Source of the DNA: Mesotaenium endlicherianum
Taxonomy: Eukaryota > Streptophyta > Zygnematophyceae > Zygnematales > Mesotaeniaceae
Direction: 5' to 3'
DNA: 64,000 nucleotides
Assembly (NCBI GenBank): GCA_009602735.1
Contig: WELA01000805.1
Location: 227,462 to 291,461 of the forward strand
The notes under the pieces were generated by a model, which did not search any database, was not told the DNA's origin, and saw nothing but the letters and a program-made list of their open reading frames with translations. Shown piece by piece: positions 46,269-60,300 of the stretch; position 1 is the stretch's first letter, and every line of letters starts with the position of its first letter. A program made the position numbers and the translations under genes.

Positions 46269-49200
46269 CTATGACCTTACATCATCCCCCTCCTCAAGAC
46301 GCGACGTCCTCAACGCGTTCTGCAGATAACGCCTCCACTTAGCCTTACAATGAATCAAGTTGGCCTTCGGCTCCCAAGTGTTGTCGTCCGCGTGGTAGCC
46401 TTTCCACTTGACCAGATACTCTTGAACAAGTCGTTGACCTCGCTTGACTCGTCGATCGTCGACAATCGCCTCCACTGCACATTCCAATACTTCATCGATC
46501 TCGACCGGTGGTGGCGGTGTAGGTAGTCGTCCTGGATGTCCTTCATTCGGGTCAACGTATGGCCGCAAACAACTGACATGGAACACATCATGGATACGCC
46601 ATCCTGAAGGAAGTTCCAACTTGTAGGTCACTGGATTAACCTGCTTGAGCACCACAAAGGGACCTGTAAACCGTGCCCGCAGTTTCCTCTTGCCTGTGAA
46701 AAGTAGGTTCTCTGTTGACAAGAGTACTTTGTCGCCCACATGGAATGTCACTTCCTTCCTGTGCCTGTTAGCATGCTTGACCTGTTCCTCCTGTGCCTTC
46801 CGAATACACGTCTACGCCATATCCCAAGTCTTCGCCATCTGCTCCATAAACGCTTGTGTAGTAGGAACCTGAGTCTCTTTGGCCTTCTCCAACAAGATGT
46901 TCCCTGGATGATATACTTCTCTTCCATAAACCATGGTGAATGGTGACTGCTTGGTCGATCCCTGCATGCTGTTGTTGTAGGCAAACTCCAATCCTGGTAG
47001 CTTCTTGTCCCACTCTGAAGGGTCTTCCATAGAGAAACTCCTGAGCACCTCTTGCAGAGTTCTATTGAGCCTCTCACTCTGCCCGTCTGTCTGCGGATGA
47101 TAGGAAGTGCTCATACTCAGCTTGGTCCCATCAATGTAAACAACGACCGCCAAAAGTTGCTAGTAAACCTTGGATCCCAATCTGAAACAATCACCTTCGG
47201 CAACCCATGTAGCTTGAAGATATGATCAAAAAATAGCCGTGCCACATCTGCTGCCGTAAAAGTCTTCTTCATGGGAATGAAGTGAGCCATCTTGCTGAGT
47301 CTATCAGACACAACCCATAATGCATCGTGCCCTTGACCACTAACTGGTAACGACGTGATGAAGTCCATAGCAATTTGCTCCCAAGGATACACTGGAAAAG
47401 ACAGGGTTTGCAATGTACCTCCCTTCTTTTGATTTGGTGTCGTGTTTCGCTGGCACGCATTGTGTAGTGATTTGAGTTATTATATATTAGTATGCATATA
47501 TTTTAATGTTTTCAAATATATTTGGAGTGGTATTGTGTGGATTCAAGTGTGAATAGGTACTCTAGTAACTTGGTTCATGTCCTTTGTACTTTCCAAGGCA
47601 TTTTCGAAGTTAGAGGAAAGACCTAGAAGAACTCCATGTGGCAAAAGTCAGATGTGCCATTTTTAGGTCAAAAGGACATGTGTACATTATTCTAGAAAGA
47701 GGTGGCAAGTTTTGGGATGTGTTGGGTGCCAACACATCAACATACACCTTCCTAGAAATTACTTATGTAGCAAGTATATAAACAAGAGCTAGAACATAGA
47801 AAGACATTCTAGAATCACTCTTGTACTTGCCAAAATCCAGAAATATATTAACTTTCAAGAAGCCATCTCTCTTTCAAGAAGCTACCACTTGTGTTCAAAG
47901 ATCCTTGTCTTGAATAGATAAAGTATTTTGTTTTACTAAGTACTTTATCTATCTGTTTCACTACACATTGTAAATCCTGCTCCACACCTCAATGTCCTTG
48001 TTCATATTTCTCCAATACTACTCTCGTTTCAACACGCTTGCCGTCTTCTCGCTTCCAAACTGTTCATCATATAAGCAGTCATGATGCTTCGCAAATAGTA
48101 AGTTTCGTAGCTCCTTGACGTCAGGTACTACCACTCTCTTGGAATCACTACAGTACCATATACCGTCCTTCTTCTGCATCCTTGAGTTGGACTCAGCTGC
48201 TCCACCATCAGCAAACTCCGAGTCCTCCTCATAACCTTTCTTCAGCTTCTCCTTGAAGTCCATATTGTCCTTGATGATTGAGACAGCTGCAAGATCACAC
48301 CTCTTGGATAAAGCATCTGCAGGGTTGATCTTCCCTGGTTAGTACTTGATCTTGTGGTCGAACTGTTGCAGATACTCCATCCACCTTGCTTGTCTTGGTG
48401 TCAACGTTGGCTGCGTCATAATCTTCTCCAAGCTCTTGTGGTCGATTTTGATGAACACCTTCCAGCCGTTCACATAACATCGCAAAATCCTCAAAGCTTG
48501 GATAATAGCCAACATCTCCCGCTCGTGTGCTGCATAGTTATGCTCAGCAGGACTCAACTTCCTGCTCTCATGTGCCACAGGTTGCAATCCTTTGCCCTGG
48601 TCCTGGAGAAGAACGGCTCCCACTGCGAAATTTGATGGGTTCGTGATGATGGTGAAAGGAAGCTCTGGACTGGCAATTGCCAACACAGGTGCCTATGTCA
48701 ACAAATCCTTAATGTTCTCAAAGGCTTGTTGCTCCTTGTTACCCCATAGCCACTTCTCCTGCTTCTCCAACATGTCCGTGAGCGGTGCACACACCTAGGC
48801 AAATCCTTCAATGAAGCGTCGATAATAGTTTGCCAAGCCGAGGACAGGTACCGGCCAATCTCTGACAGCTTGCACCTTTTGCTGCTCCACCTTCACTCCT
48901 TCAGCTCCCACTATGTGCCTAAGGAACTCGACCTCCTTGAGACAGAAGTCGCACTTGCTCATCTTCCCATATAGCTTCTGATCTCTTAAGACCTCCAACA
49001 CCTTCCTCAGATGCTCCACATGCTCCTCCAAGGTCTTCGAATAAATCAAGATGTTGTCCAAAAATTCCACCACAAAATGGTCCAAGTAGGGTCTGAAGAT
49101 ACTATTCATGAGTTCCATGAATGTAGCAGGTGCATTTGTCAATCCAAAAGGCATGACTGTGAACTCGAATAAGCCATAGCGAGTCCTAAAAGCAGTCTTC

Positions 49201-49504
49201 TGAACATCTCTTTCCGCAATTTGTACCTGGTGATAGCCACTCCTCAAATCGATCTTCGAAAAATACTCCGCTCCGACAAGCCTGTTAGTTAACTCCTCCA
49301 CTCGTGGAAGTGGGTACCTGTTCGTGATGGTGATCTTGTTGAGTGTTTGGTAGTCGACACACATCCTCATAGTCCCATCCTTCTTCTTCACAAATAAGTG
49401 TGGCGCTGCAAATGGAGACTCGCTGGGTTGGATGAATTCCTTCTCCAATAACTCTGTCTGCTGCTTCTTCAACTCATCCAACTGCGCAAATGATTGTCGA
49501 TAGG
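46269..49504 (-). pseudogene. Element C pol remnant
   Basis: From right to left on the plus strand: reverse transcriptase (about 49500-48800, with [20 protein letters not shown] and the domain's FLDNILIY box), RNase H (about 48690-48310), integrase (about 48060-46800, split by solo LTR D), and a chromodomain (about 46480-46330). Same family as element A. Broken. Confidence 0.88.
47463..47965 (+). mobile_element. Solo LTR D inserted in element C
   Basis: A 503-bp LTR starting TGTAGTGATTTGAG and ending TTTCACTACA, flanked by the direct repeat cattg (47458-47462 and 47966-47970). There is no internal region, so the element was removed by LTR-LTR recombination. The LTR is the same length as, and closely related to, that of element E (57364-57866). 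Inserted opposite to C, within its integrase part. Confidence 0.93.
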
Positions 49505-49508
49505 CGGG

Positions 49509-52500
49509 TGAAAGGGGAGAGGGTGCGGGGAGTGCGCCCATACACACTCACGCACCCTCACCCGCGAGTGGAAGCGTGCACGAGGACCTTTCCTAGTTGC
49601 ATACACAAGGTGGAATGGCCTGGTGGTATGCCACCCTTGCAAGAGTTAGAGGGCTACATGAGAGAGGAGTGGAAAAGAACTCACTTTATTAAGAAAAGTC
49701 TTGTACAAGATAAGAAGGTTAGACTAGACTAAGCCCCCTCTACTTCCTTGTGCTTCCCATTTATCCTTTAACTCTAAGTGTCCTCTCTAGCAAGGTACCT
49801 CCAGAACCTTCTCCTATGGCTCCTTCCATGTACTTGACCTTGCCTAGTTGGACAAGCTAGCACACTCACACGCACACAATCACACTCTAGAATATTCTAC
49901 TACACAATCCACTAACTCCTCACGGAGTTTCTAGAAATTCCACGATCACTTTGGCACTCTACGTAATTGTACGTACTTTCTGGAACCCTCATGTTTCAAT
50001 GTCCNGCGATCACTTTGGCACTCTCCGTAATTGTACGAACCCTCATGTTTCAATGTCCTACTTTCTGGACTCCAACCGAAATTTTCGTCACTGGACCTGT
50101 CCTTGTCACTAAATAGAATCTGTGACATTAAAAACTCACTAAAAACTTCCAAAATTCATAACTATCTCAATACTTGTCCAAATGACTTGAAATAAAGGCC
50201 AAAGTTCTTCTAAAATCACACTCTATGCATATAAAATACTAGAAAGAAACAAACTACACTTTCATAACCTTACATCATCCCCCTCCTCAAGATGCAACGT
50301 CCTCGGCGCGTACTAAGCATAAGTGACGTAATATGAGGAATCGAGCTCACATATACGCTAGAGAAACACATATTCACATATATTATACAAGTTGCAGGTC
50401 TTGAACAGGCTCCAGGTTGATACTCATTACTCCAAACTTGCTCCACTTAGTGAAAGCTCCATCGCATACATTGTCTCCACACATGGCGTCTCCTTACACA
50501 AGTGCATCTTCTCTTCAACTCCTTCGTCTTGGAATAGGCCAATATCTTCATAAGGGCTGTAACATACTCCCTCCATCAACTCCACATACTTCAAAGCTGG
50601 ATCCAAGGCATAATAGTCCGCCAAATCGCCAAAATACTCATTTTTCGCCCTCTTGGACAAGTGGCAGCTCCTCGTCGCGCCATGTGGCTTACTCGTGGTG
50701 CTCTTATAATTTTGACCAGATTACATCATGAACCTAAGTCCACTATGTTCCTGAACCTTCTGGTACCCTTAGCTACCTCTAGCTCTAAGCCATACTCCTT
50801 GTAGAGGTATTGCACTCTCTCGCTCGTGTGCGTGACTCGTGGTGACCTCTCAAGACGCCAAGTGGCACCCCCCTGACTTTTTTTGACATTTTTAGCCTGA
50901 AAGTTGAATAATCTACATAATATCTCCCCTTTGAACTCACTGGTATGCTTTTTTTCTCTTGATTCCAAGCCTAAGACCATGATACCAGATTGCGCCTTGC
51001 CTCACACATGTGGCTCGCACGGCAGTCCAGCAGACCGCCATGTGGCACTGTCAGGACTTAAATTAATATTTTTATAAAATAAATTACTTTTTCTGAATCT
51101 CAACCCATAGGACTACCTCTCACAAAATTTCAGAGTCTGAATTAAAGTCTAACACTCAAACGAGATCGTCACTTTGTGCCTCACGCTCGTAGGACGCACA
51201 CGCGCGCAACATGGATAAAGCTCCCGCGCCTACAAATGGCACATGCTTAAACCCCTGATTCTGAAACTTGACTATGACTCAAGGAAGGCCTCATACTAGG
51301 CCTCTCACATCATGTAGGACTTCTAGTGAAAATATTACCCACTCTCTCCTAAGTAGGCAAAAAGTAGCCAAAATCTGCCAACTTTAAACCTCGCGCTCGC
51401 CTACCCGTAAAACCCTCAAACATAGACAGATTTGAGTATCTTCCAAGTTCTTGCTCTCATACTTCTTTTTACTTCACATCTCTTAGTTACAACTGAACCA
51501 ATGGGACTGGTTTGACCTTGCTTACAAGCACTAAAAACAACTATAACACTCCCCCCCCTCATCATGAAGGTAAGGCGCTTACCACTCGAGTGTCCAAGTC
51601 CAGATTTTACGCCTCTCTCGTGCTTGCTTGTATAGGCGCTGATTCTCCTAGCTTCATGTCCAGGTCTTTGTCATATATCTCCATCTTAGGCAGGACATAT
51701 CAGCCCCATAACACTTGGTCTCCTCCTCATAGGTCCATATCCATAAAGTCGTAGTCTCCATCAAGCGACGATAGTAATCTTCACAAGGCATGAGCGCGTA
51801 GTCTCGCTCGTGGTGCACCAAACTCCATCATAGTCTTCTCCTTGGCTAGATGCTCACTCCCACATACCTCTGGCTCTTCTTGAAGGTCAGCCTTCACACA
51901 AGGCTCCAAGAAACACATCTGGAACGCCTCCAAGAGCTCCATAACTTGGGCATACGCACATACTCTTAGTGCTTGCACCTCATCTTGTGCACGCACACAC
52001 GTCGTCTTGCAAGCGGGCTTCTCTTGAGCTCACTTTCTAGGAGCTCCTCCACTTGAGCAGTTGGGGTCTGCTCTATATATGAGCAAGGGGATCATACACC
52101 TCTACTTGCTCCACCGGCGATGTACATTCGCCAAGGTTGTTAGGAGGCACGCTTGCTCCGTGTGATGACCGGGCCAAGGTCACCAAAACAAGCGCTTCTC
52201 CTTCACCTTCACCTTCCCGCGTCGCTTCTTTGCTAGCGGGCTGAAGATAGCTACTTGTGGTCATATCTACCTCCACCTATTTCACTATCCTCACTTGACC
52301 ATACTCCTCCTCGGTCTTCACTTGACCCGTGCACTAAAGCACTAGAGGATAGGCTACTCTCTTTGTGCAACTCCTTCCACATGCTTAGCTTCTTGAGTGC
52401 ACTCTAGCCTTGGTCACCCCAATGACACTTCTTACTACTAAACCCAGCTTGCCTTGGTGCTCTACTTTCACATGAAGAGCTTCCATAGATGCACCAAAAT

Positions 52501-54231
52501 CTGCCCCTTAACTATGCCATCACACAACTAATGGCACACACGCTTCAAGTAGGAGACATCTCTTGCACTAGCCCTCTTGCACCAACTTCATACCTTGCTT
52601 CTTCTTCTACACCATAGGCTCGTCTTCATCTTAGCTCTCAACCTTAACTACTCCATAGTAGTCTCCTCCATAAGAAAAAGAAAAATCTGAACTTGGAAGG
52701 CTCCATCTCCACTTATTTTGCTTGAAGAAAAGTCTGCATCACTTCTTCTTGCTCCAAGCCTTCTCCACGGCGCTTCTCTTCACTTGAGGCTTCTCCAATC
52801 TCCATACAAAGTGCCAAGCTCCANTCCATCATGGCTGGCCACCATATCCAGTGGCTATATAGAAGTGATGCAAGGCAACTCAAATCTGGCCACATACTTG
52901 GCCAACTTGGTGCAACATTCCGGTGCACCCTCTCTTGAGCTCCTCATGAGCTCCTCTTGAGCTTGCGAGTGCTATGCCCGCCAAAGCTCCTAGACCTGCA
53001 AATACACATGCTTGCTAAGTCCCTGGTTGCCTACCCTTAAAATCTGCTCCACCTTCATTGAAGATCTGATATAAAGATGGGCACACACTCCTTTCTAGCC
53101 ACTATCACCTCTATGCTAAGCCCCCTCATCAAAGAAAGAGCTTAACACTAAAGAGCTTGCATCTTCAAGGAAAAATCCAGCCGTGTGAACTCCAGATTTT
53201 CTTCATGCTCATATGTCTCCATACTCAAGCAAAGGCTGCTCTATATTACTTATATCACTACCATGCTTGGGCAACCTTCTTATACTACAAAGAAGACGTA
53301 CAACAATCTGGTTGCATCCAAGTTGACACTTCTTGGAGCACCTCCCTCTTCCATCTCCTCCCTCCTTCAAGAGAGTGAGATGCTAGCTTGCATCAACGTC
53401 TTCATGGCTGCCCTTAGCAACTTATAAATCATCCTTGCTTCTCCTCTCTACCCTCTCTACACTCCTACAAGCATCACCAACCAAAGCTCCCTCCTCCAAA
53501 TGAAGCAACTAGGTAGCTCCGATACCATGTGAAAGGGGGAAGGGTGCGGGGAGTGCGCCCATACACACTCACGCACCCTCACCCGCGAGTGGAAGCGTGC
53601 ACGAGGACCTTTCCTAGTTGCATACACAAGGTGGAGTGGCCTGGTGGTATGCCACCCTTGCAAGAGTTAGAGGGCTACATGAGAGAGGAGTGGAAAAGAA
53701 CTCACTTTATTAAGAAAAGTCGTGTACAAGATAAGAAGGTTAGACTAGACTAAGCCCCCTTTACTTCCTTATGCTTCCCATTTATCCTTTAACTCTAAGT
53801 GTCCTCTCTAGCAAGGTACCTCCAGAACCTTCTCCTATGGCTCCTTCCATGTACTTGACCTTGCCTAGTTGGACAAGCTAGCACACTCACACGCACACAA
53901 TCACACTCTAGAATATTCTACTACGCAATCCACTAACTCCTCACGGAGTTTCTAGAAATTCCACGATCACTTTGGCACTCTCCGTAATTGTACGTACCCT
54001 CATGTTTCAATGTCCTACTTTCTGGACTCCAACCGAAATTTTCGTCACTGGACCTGTCCTTGTCACTAAATAGAATCTGTGACATAAAAAATTCACTAAA
54101 AACTTCCAAAATTCATAACTATCTCAATACTTGTCCAAATGACTTGAAATAAAGGCCAAAGTTCTTCTAAAATCACACTCTATGCATATAAAATACTAGA
54201 AAGAAACAAACTACACTTTCATAACCTTACA
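49509..54231 (-). mobile_element. Element F: young non-autonomous LTR retrotransposon (LARD-like) in element C
   Basis: LTRs lie at 49509-50274 and 53530-54231, starting TGTAAGGTTATG and ending CCCTTTCA on the minus strand, with target duplication gcggg at 49504-49508 and 54232-54236. The primer site TGGTATCGGAGC (minus) lies at about 53516-53527, and the purine tract beside 50274 resembles that of A and C. The LTRs are nearly identical apart from a local duplication next to a single N in the left one, making F the youngest datable insertion here. The interior has no reverse transcriptase or integrase; only a short piece near 52276-52073 resembles the protease-RT linker of element A. It probably moved using enzymes of A-family elements. 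Confidence 0.9.
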
Positions 54232-54236
54232 GCGGG

Positions 54237-56106
54237 TCTAACGGGTGGCTTGCTCCTTGATTCCAACTCAATCTTGTGCTCTATATCTCTCTGTGGAGGT
54301 AATCCTGGAGGTAGCTCCACAGGAAGCACGCACTTGAACTCCTCCAACAGCGCCTTAACTTGGGCAGGCATCTCAGCAGGCTTCTTCTTCTCTTAAGCAA
54401 TTGGGCTCTGCTCCTTCTGAGCAAGGGGATCAGACACCACTACTTGCTCCTCTGGCGACGCGCGCTTGCCCAGGCTTTTAGAATTCACGCTTGCTCCATT
54501 TGATGACCGAGCCAGGGCCACTAAAAATAGGTACATCGCCCTTCACCTGATTCGCCCTGCAAAACTTCTTAACTTGCAGGCTCGACAAAAGACAGTTACT
54601 TGTGGTCGTGTCTACCTCCACCTGTTTCGCTGTCTCCATTCGACCATCACGCCCTTGGATTTTCACTTGTACCGTGCTCCAGTGCACTTGAGGGTCGGCT
54701 TTTCTCAGCTATGGTCGGCCCAATATCACCTCATGGTGACCTAGCTCTGTCTGCTCCATAACTTCCTTACGCAGGTGCCCAGCTACTTCCACGTGAATAG
54801 CTTCCGTAGGTGCACCACACTTGAGTCTCTGCCCATTCGCCAAAATTGCCTCCTTAGGCTCATAATGCTTCTGCACAGGGATTCGCCACTCTTTGGCCAG
54901 CTTCTTGTGCACAAAACTTGCACTTGCGCCACTGTCGACCATACACTTCGCCTTGTTGCCGTCGACCACTCCTTCCACGATAATAGGCTTGTCAACGACT
55001 CGTCTTTCACTTCTCGGCAGGCTCCTGGGTATAACCTCCTTGTGGATTCCCATCTTCACGCCAGTAGACACCCCAGAACGACTTACTGGCGTCCTCCTTT
55101 TTCCTGTTGCTGAGATTGCATCGCCTTCACACGACAGTCTCGACCCAGATGCCCAAGCTTGCCACAATTATAGCAGGGTCCTCTTGGCTTAAAATTCTGC
55201 TGCCTGCGCTAGTATTGAACAAGTCCCAACTCCATAGGTACTGGACCTTGAACACTCGTGCTTGGCACTTGAGAGTCAAAGTGTCGACATCCTCCAAAGT
55301 TGTGGCTGCCCCACTGCCTCTAACTATACTCCACAGCGTTGACCCTTGTTGCCAATGCCATCATTTCTCCAAGACTGGTAGGGTCCTTGAGCGCCACTTC
55401 CTTGGCCACAATTGGCTTGAGTCCCCTTTTAAACTTGTCCATCATCTCCGATTCGTGCGTGGATGGACATTGAAGCACCAGCTCGTTGAAGCGCGAAACA
55501 TACTTCTGAACGCTTCCAGGTTGACGAAGGCGCACCAATAGATCTCGAGCAGTAGCCTCGGGTGCGATAGGTAAAAATTGCCTCTTCAAAGAGCTAATCA
55601 ACACTAGCAGGAATTCCAGACAGTTGATCCTCTCGTTCATACCAAGCTCCAGCACTCTTCTTCAGCAAAGTAATCACAAAGGCGACTTGCTTTTTGGGTG
55701 TGAGCACAGAATACTCCATAAACTTCTTCATTCCAAAAATCCATTTATGAGCAGGCGGCGATCCACGCTCTCTCGTATACACGTCAGGCTTAGACGCACG
55801 CACTCCCAATGCAAATGGAATAATTGGTTGCATTACTCGTTAAACATAAATTGGTGGTATAGCAGGTGCAGGTGCTGAACTCGTCAAAGCGGTGCTGCCC
55901 ACAACAATTCGCACCATTCTCTCCACCTCCGCGCGCATATTTTGTTGAAACTGGGCGTAGACTTGTCCTCCAATTGCATTCGTCATTTGCCTTAGCATCG
56001 CCTGCATCTCTTGTTGCACTCTGGTCATGGTTAGCGCTGCCTGCGACTCCACGCGCTCAACATGCTCGACATGTTCGCCTCCTCCAGCTGCCGTCTGCGA
56101 CTCCAT
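54237..56106 (-). pseudogene. Element C gag and protease remnant
   Basis: Right of F, on the minus strand: gag from about 56106 down to about 55140 (MESQTAAGGGEHVEHVERV at its start, matching element A), the zinc-knuckle region near 55170, and protease (CMVDSGASASFVHKK) near 54950-54900. Broken. Confidence 0.88.
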
Positions 56107-56732
56107 AATATAATATGCAAACTAGCCCAGCTTTGATACCAGATGAAAGGGGCGGAGTGCCCTAGTGGAAGCGTAGTGGCTCACGAGAAAAGAACTTGTT
56201 GCAATCATACTAAAGAGTGCAGCGGCATATTACTAAGAAAGCCTAGGAAAATTACTCAACATTTTGAGTAACAAAAAACTGCTTACAAATGGACTTGGAT
56301 GAAATGCTTCGTCATAACAAAGTCGTAGAAATTTACAGAAGTGAAAATCGATTAAAAATGAGGAAGTTATATCTATTTATAATTTTCTGACCTAAGCCCT
56401 CCTCTCCAGGCGGGAGGGCCGCTTAGCAACGGATTTTCCTAAGTGTTTGTCAAATCGTCCCTTCCAGAATATTCGTGAGTGGGCCAGATCAGTCTCATCT
56501 GACGTGTCGGGTTGATTTGACGTCCACATGCATGCATCCAAGTATCTAGGATATACTAACTTAGACGCGCTAGGCTAATCCGAAAGTTCTAGGTAAAGCG
56601 ACCTAGTCGGCACTCCGCGTCAGCCAAAGTTACGTAAAGGTTTGGATTCACTCTAATGGGCCAGATCGCTCAACGCCGTCGGTTAGTTCGACGGTCGCGC
56701 TCACCGCAAAATCAAGGACATTCGTCAACCGA

Positions 56733-57363
56733 TGTAATGAATCAGTATATTGGTGGATATAATGTTCATTCAAATATAATAGTTAAATAAGTTCAGCGTG
56801 CTGAACTTTAGTTAATATTGAGTCGGCTGGACTTTAATAAATAATCAGTTTAATGACTCAGCCAGGGGCAACGTGCTGAAGTCAACACAGGTCAGCTTGC
56901 TGACACATTCTTCGACAGCCAGCTGACTTCCGTACTCGGTAGCAGTGAACTGCCTAGATATGCATCTAAGTGTGGTGTGCTAGATGAATGGCCAGATGAC
57001 ATCTTAGGATGGATGGCGATTCAGGATGATGGGAGATGGCGGTGGATTTGGTTAACCGAGGTCCTACCAACGTGGTCAACTCCCGGGTAGGCGGTGCCAT
57101 CGCACTTGCCGTTGAACAGTATACTCATTCCATGTACATAAGCTAGGTAGTGCCCTTGAGTTTGGCATTCAGAAACGAGGCCAACTCTTTGTACAGCATA
57201 CTAAGAGAACATCTGAATCCAAGGCTGAAAGTCATTACACGAACTGCTTACTAACCTTGCTTACGTACGAGTTTTTTGATTGTGATTGATGCTCGTAGCT
57301 TTCATTCGACTTATGAGTAGTGCTCTTGCTAGTTGAGTGGTATTTTGTTGACTAGTAACTTAA
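56733..57363 (+). mobile_element. B-type LTR H, cut by element E
   Basis: Starts TGTAATGAATCAGTATATTGG exactly where the C LTR stops and follows the B-type LTR for about 630 bp; its last roughly 100 bp are displaced by element E. More diverged than the B and G LTRs, so older. Whether it belongs to a full element or a solo LTR cannot be seen. Confidence 0.85.
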
Positions 57364-60300
57364 TATAGTGATATGAGTTAGAATAAATTAATTCTTTTTT
57401 ATTTAATGCTTTTGAATATTTTTAAAGTAATTTTGTGTGGATTCAAGTGTGCATAGATACTTCAGTGACTGGGTTTATGTCCTTTGAACCTTCTAAGGCA
57501 TTTTCAAAATTAGAGGAAGGACCTAGAAGAACTCCATGTGGCAAAAGTCAAATATGCCATTTTTAAGTCAAAAGGACATGTGTACATTATTCTAGAAAGA
57601 GGTGGCAAGTTTTGGGATGTGTTGGGTGCCAACGCTTCAACATACACCTTCCTAGAAATTACTTATGTAACAAGTATATAAACATGAGCTAGAACATAGA
57701 AAGGCATTCTAGAATCACTCTTGTACTTGCCAAATTCCAGAAATAAATTAACTTTCAAAAAGCCATCTCTCTTTCAAGAAGCTACCACTTGTATTTAAAA
57801 GATCCTTGTCTTGAATAGATGAAGTATTATATTTTACTAAGTACTTTATCTATCTGTTTCACTACATTGGTATCAGAGCTAGGCACTCTAGTAGCACAAG
57901 AAGATGACCGATCCTCAAGACCAACAGCAAGCTTTTGAAGGAAGCACTTCATCTCTAAGAGACCCTCCTCCAGCGTCGATGAGAGAGCCCACTCAAGAAA
58001 ATCTGCAACAATAAGAAGCACCACAAGGAAGAGCATCGTCAAATCCCGTGGAAGCCGCTATAGAAAAGTTGACCCCACCACAAGGGGTTCCCGCAAATGA
58101 GTGGGCAGCCTTGCTAATGACCGTCCACAACGAAGTGGGCTTGGCCACCTATGAAGCAACCGTGCAAGCGCCAAGAGAAGCTATGGCTGCCATGGTTGCT
58201 CCTATTGCAAGCGACGCTCCAAATCCAACCACGGCTCAAGCGCCTCCACAAGAGCCTACGAGAGCAAGGAAACTCATCAAGCCGGCAAACCCAACACTTT
58301 CAACCCAGGGAAAGGAGCCAACCTGACCTTATGGCTCTACCAAGTGGAGACGTACCTCGCATTCCTTGAAGTACCTGAGGAGGACTACGTTCCCTTTGCC
58401 GTTACCTTACTTAGAGGAGCAGCAACATCATGGTGGCATAACTATCAAGCGGCTATATATCAAGCTATGGCGCACCCCGTGCTCGGCCAAGAGCCCCCAC
58501 CATCATATGCAAGATGGGCAGATTTTCGTGAGGCCCTCAAGAAGCAATTCATGCCCATCAACGCGGAGAAGATTGCCCGAGGAAAGCTCCACCATCTCAA
58601 GCAAACGACGTCCGTTCAAGAGTATACATCCAGATTTCACGCCCTCACTCTTGAGATCCCCAACATGTCTCTCGAGGAGAAGATTGAACGCTACATCTTT
58701 GGCCTCAAGCCCAAGGTGGCAAAGGAAGTGGAATTACGCGACTTGACGGACTTCTCAAAGTTCATTGAAGTGGCCCAAAAGGTGGATACCTTGGATTTCA
58801 TTGCCTTCATCTTCACGGGCACCGACAACACGGGTGTACGCGGCCCCTTCCACATCCAAATCTGGACCCACACCCATGGAAATTGGAGTCATAAGAAAAG
58901 ATCCCGCGGCTGCTCGGAAGAGTGGAAGACCCTCCAATGACACTTATGATGCAAGAAACCAGCAAGGAATGAAAGTAAGACTCTCCCTGGTTGAAAAAGA
59001 AGCTTTCATGACGGCTAGACTATGCATTTATTGTAAGAAAAAGGGCCATCGCGCACTCTCATGCCCCAAAAAGTTGTCAAAAAACGGACAGCGCCAATAG
59101 GCCAGGAGCCTGCCACCCCAAAACCCACTTCACAAGAAGACAACAAGCCAAGTGAGGTGGAGACCCCCGTTGAAGATGATGTCCCAGCCCCAATGAGTTT
59201 GAGTGGTTACCTTGGAGGAGAGAAAGTCCACATCTGGGTGGATTACGGAGCTCAAGGCAACTTCATCGCAGCAGATTTGCCACCAAGCACGGTATTACTA
59301 TGCGAACTCTTGACCATGACGAGGAGATTATGATGCCCGACGAATTCTCCTATACTACCCCTTCCAAGAAGACGTACCCCTTGGCACTCTCTATCAAGTC
59401 CTTCAAAAATCGAGTAGTGCTTTTCCCCATGCGATTGGGCAAGTACGACGTCATCCTAGGGACGCCTTGGTTGACCAAGCACAACTCCCAAGTTGATTGG
59501 AGGGACGGTACTATCAAGATCAAGAATGACATCACTTCAAGAATCTGTATTTTGCGCGCAATCCAGAATATCTTGACCGAAGACATCAAGAAGCCGGCAC
59601 ACGAGATAGTATTGTCCGCCCTCCAACTCAAGAGACTTGTGAGGAAGGAACACGAGCTTCTTTTGGCCTTGATCACGCCAAAAGACATCAAGAAAGATAT
59701 CGAGAGTCAAGAAGGCAGCCCCCTTCCCAAGGAGATGCAAGAAGTCTTGCAGGACTACAAAGAAGTGTTCTCCCCGGAATTGCCCAAGGGCCTACCCCCC
59801 AAAGAGATACGTAGACCACAAGATAGAGTTGGAGCCCGGAAGCAAGCCCATCTCTCGGCCTACGTTCAAAATGTCATACACGGAGCTAGACGAAGTCAAG
59901 AAGCAAATCAAAGAGCTACTGGAGCATGGCTTCATTTGACCTAGCAAGTTGCCATTTGGAGCCCCGGTGCTATTTGTCAAGAAGAAGGATGGCACCTTGA
60001 GGATGTGTGTGGACTATCGCGCCCTCAACAAGATCACCATCAAGAATCGATACCCGCTGCCGCGCATGGATGAGCTCATGGACCGGCTGGTTGGAGCCAA
60101 GTACTTCACGAAGGTGGACTTCAGAAGCGACTACCACCAGATTGGCATCGCCTAACTTGACATAGAGACGACGGCGTTCAGAACAAGATATGGACATTTT
60201 GAATTCATGGTCCTGCCATTTGGACTCACCAACGCGCCAGCAACTTTCATGACTATGATGAACACCATATTTCAGCCCATCTTGGACAAATTTGTGGTGG

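Larger units (their letters stand above)
45527..56732 (-). mobile_element. Element C: Ty3/Gypsy LTR retrotransposon of the A family, broken and interrupted
   Basis: Minus-strand relative of element A. Its 3' LTR is 45527-46281, with the purine tract just beyond; its 5' LTR begins at 56144 and is cut at 56732 by LTR H; the primer site lies at about 56129-56142. Internal order on the minus strand: gag, protease, reverse transcriptase, RNase H, integrase, chromodomain. Two later insertions split it: solo LTR D (47463-47965) and element F (49509-54231). The LTRs differ more than those of A by eye, so C is older. The coding region is broken in several places apart from the insertions. Confidence 0.93.
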
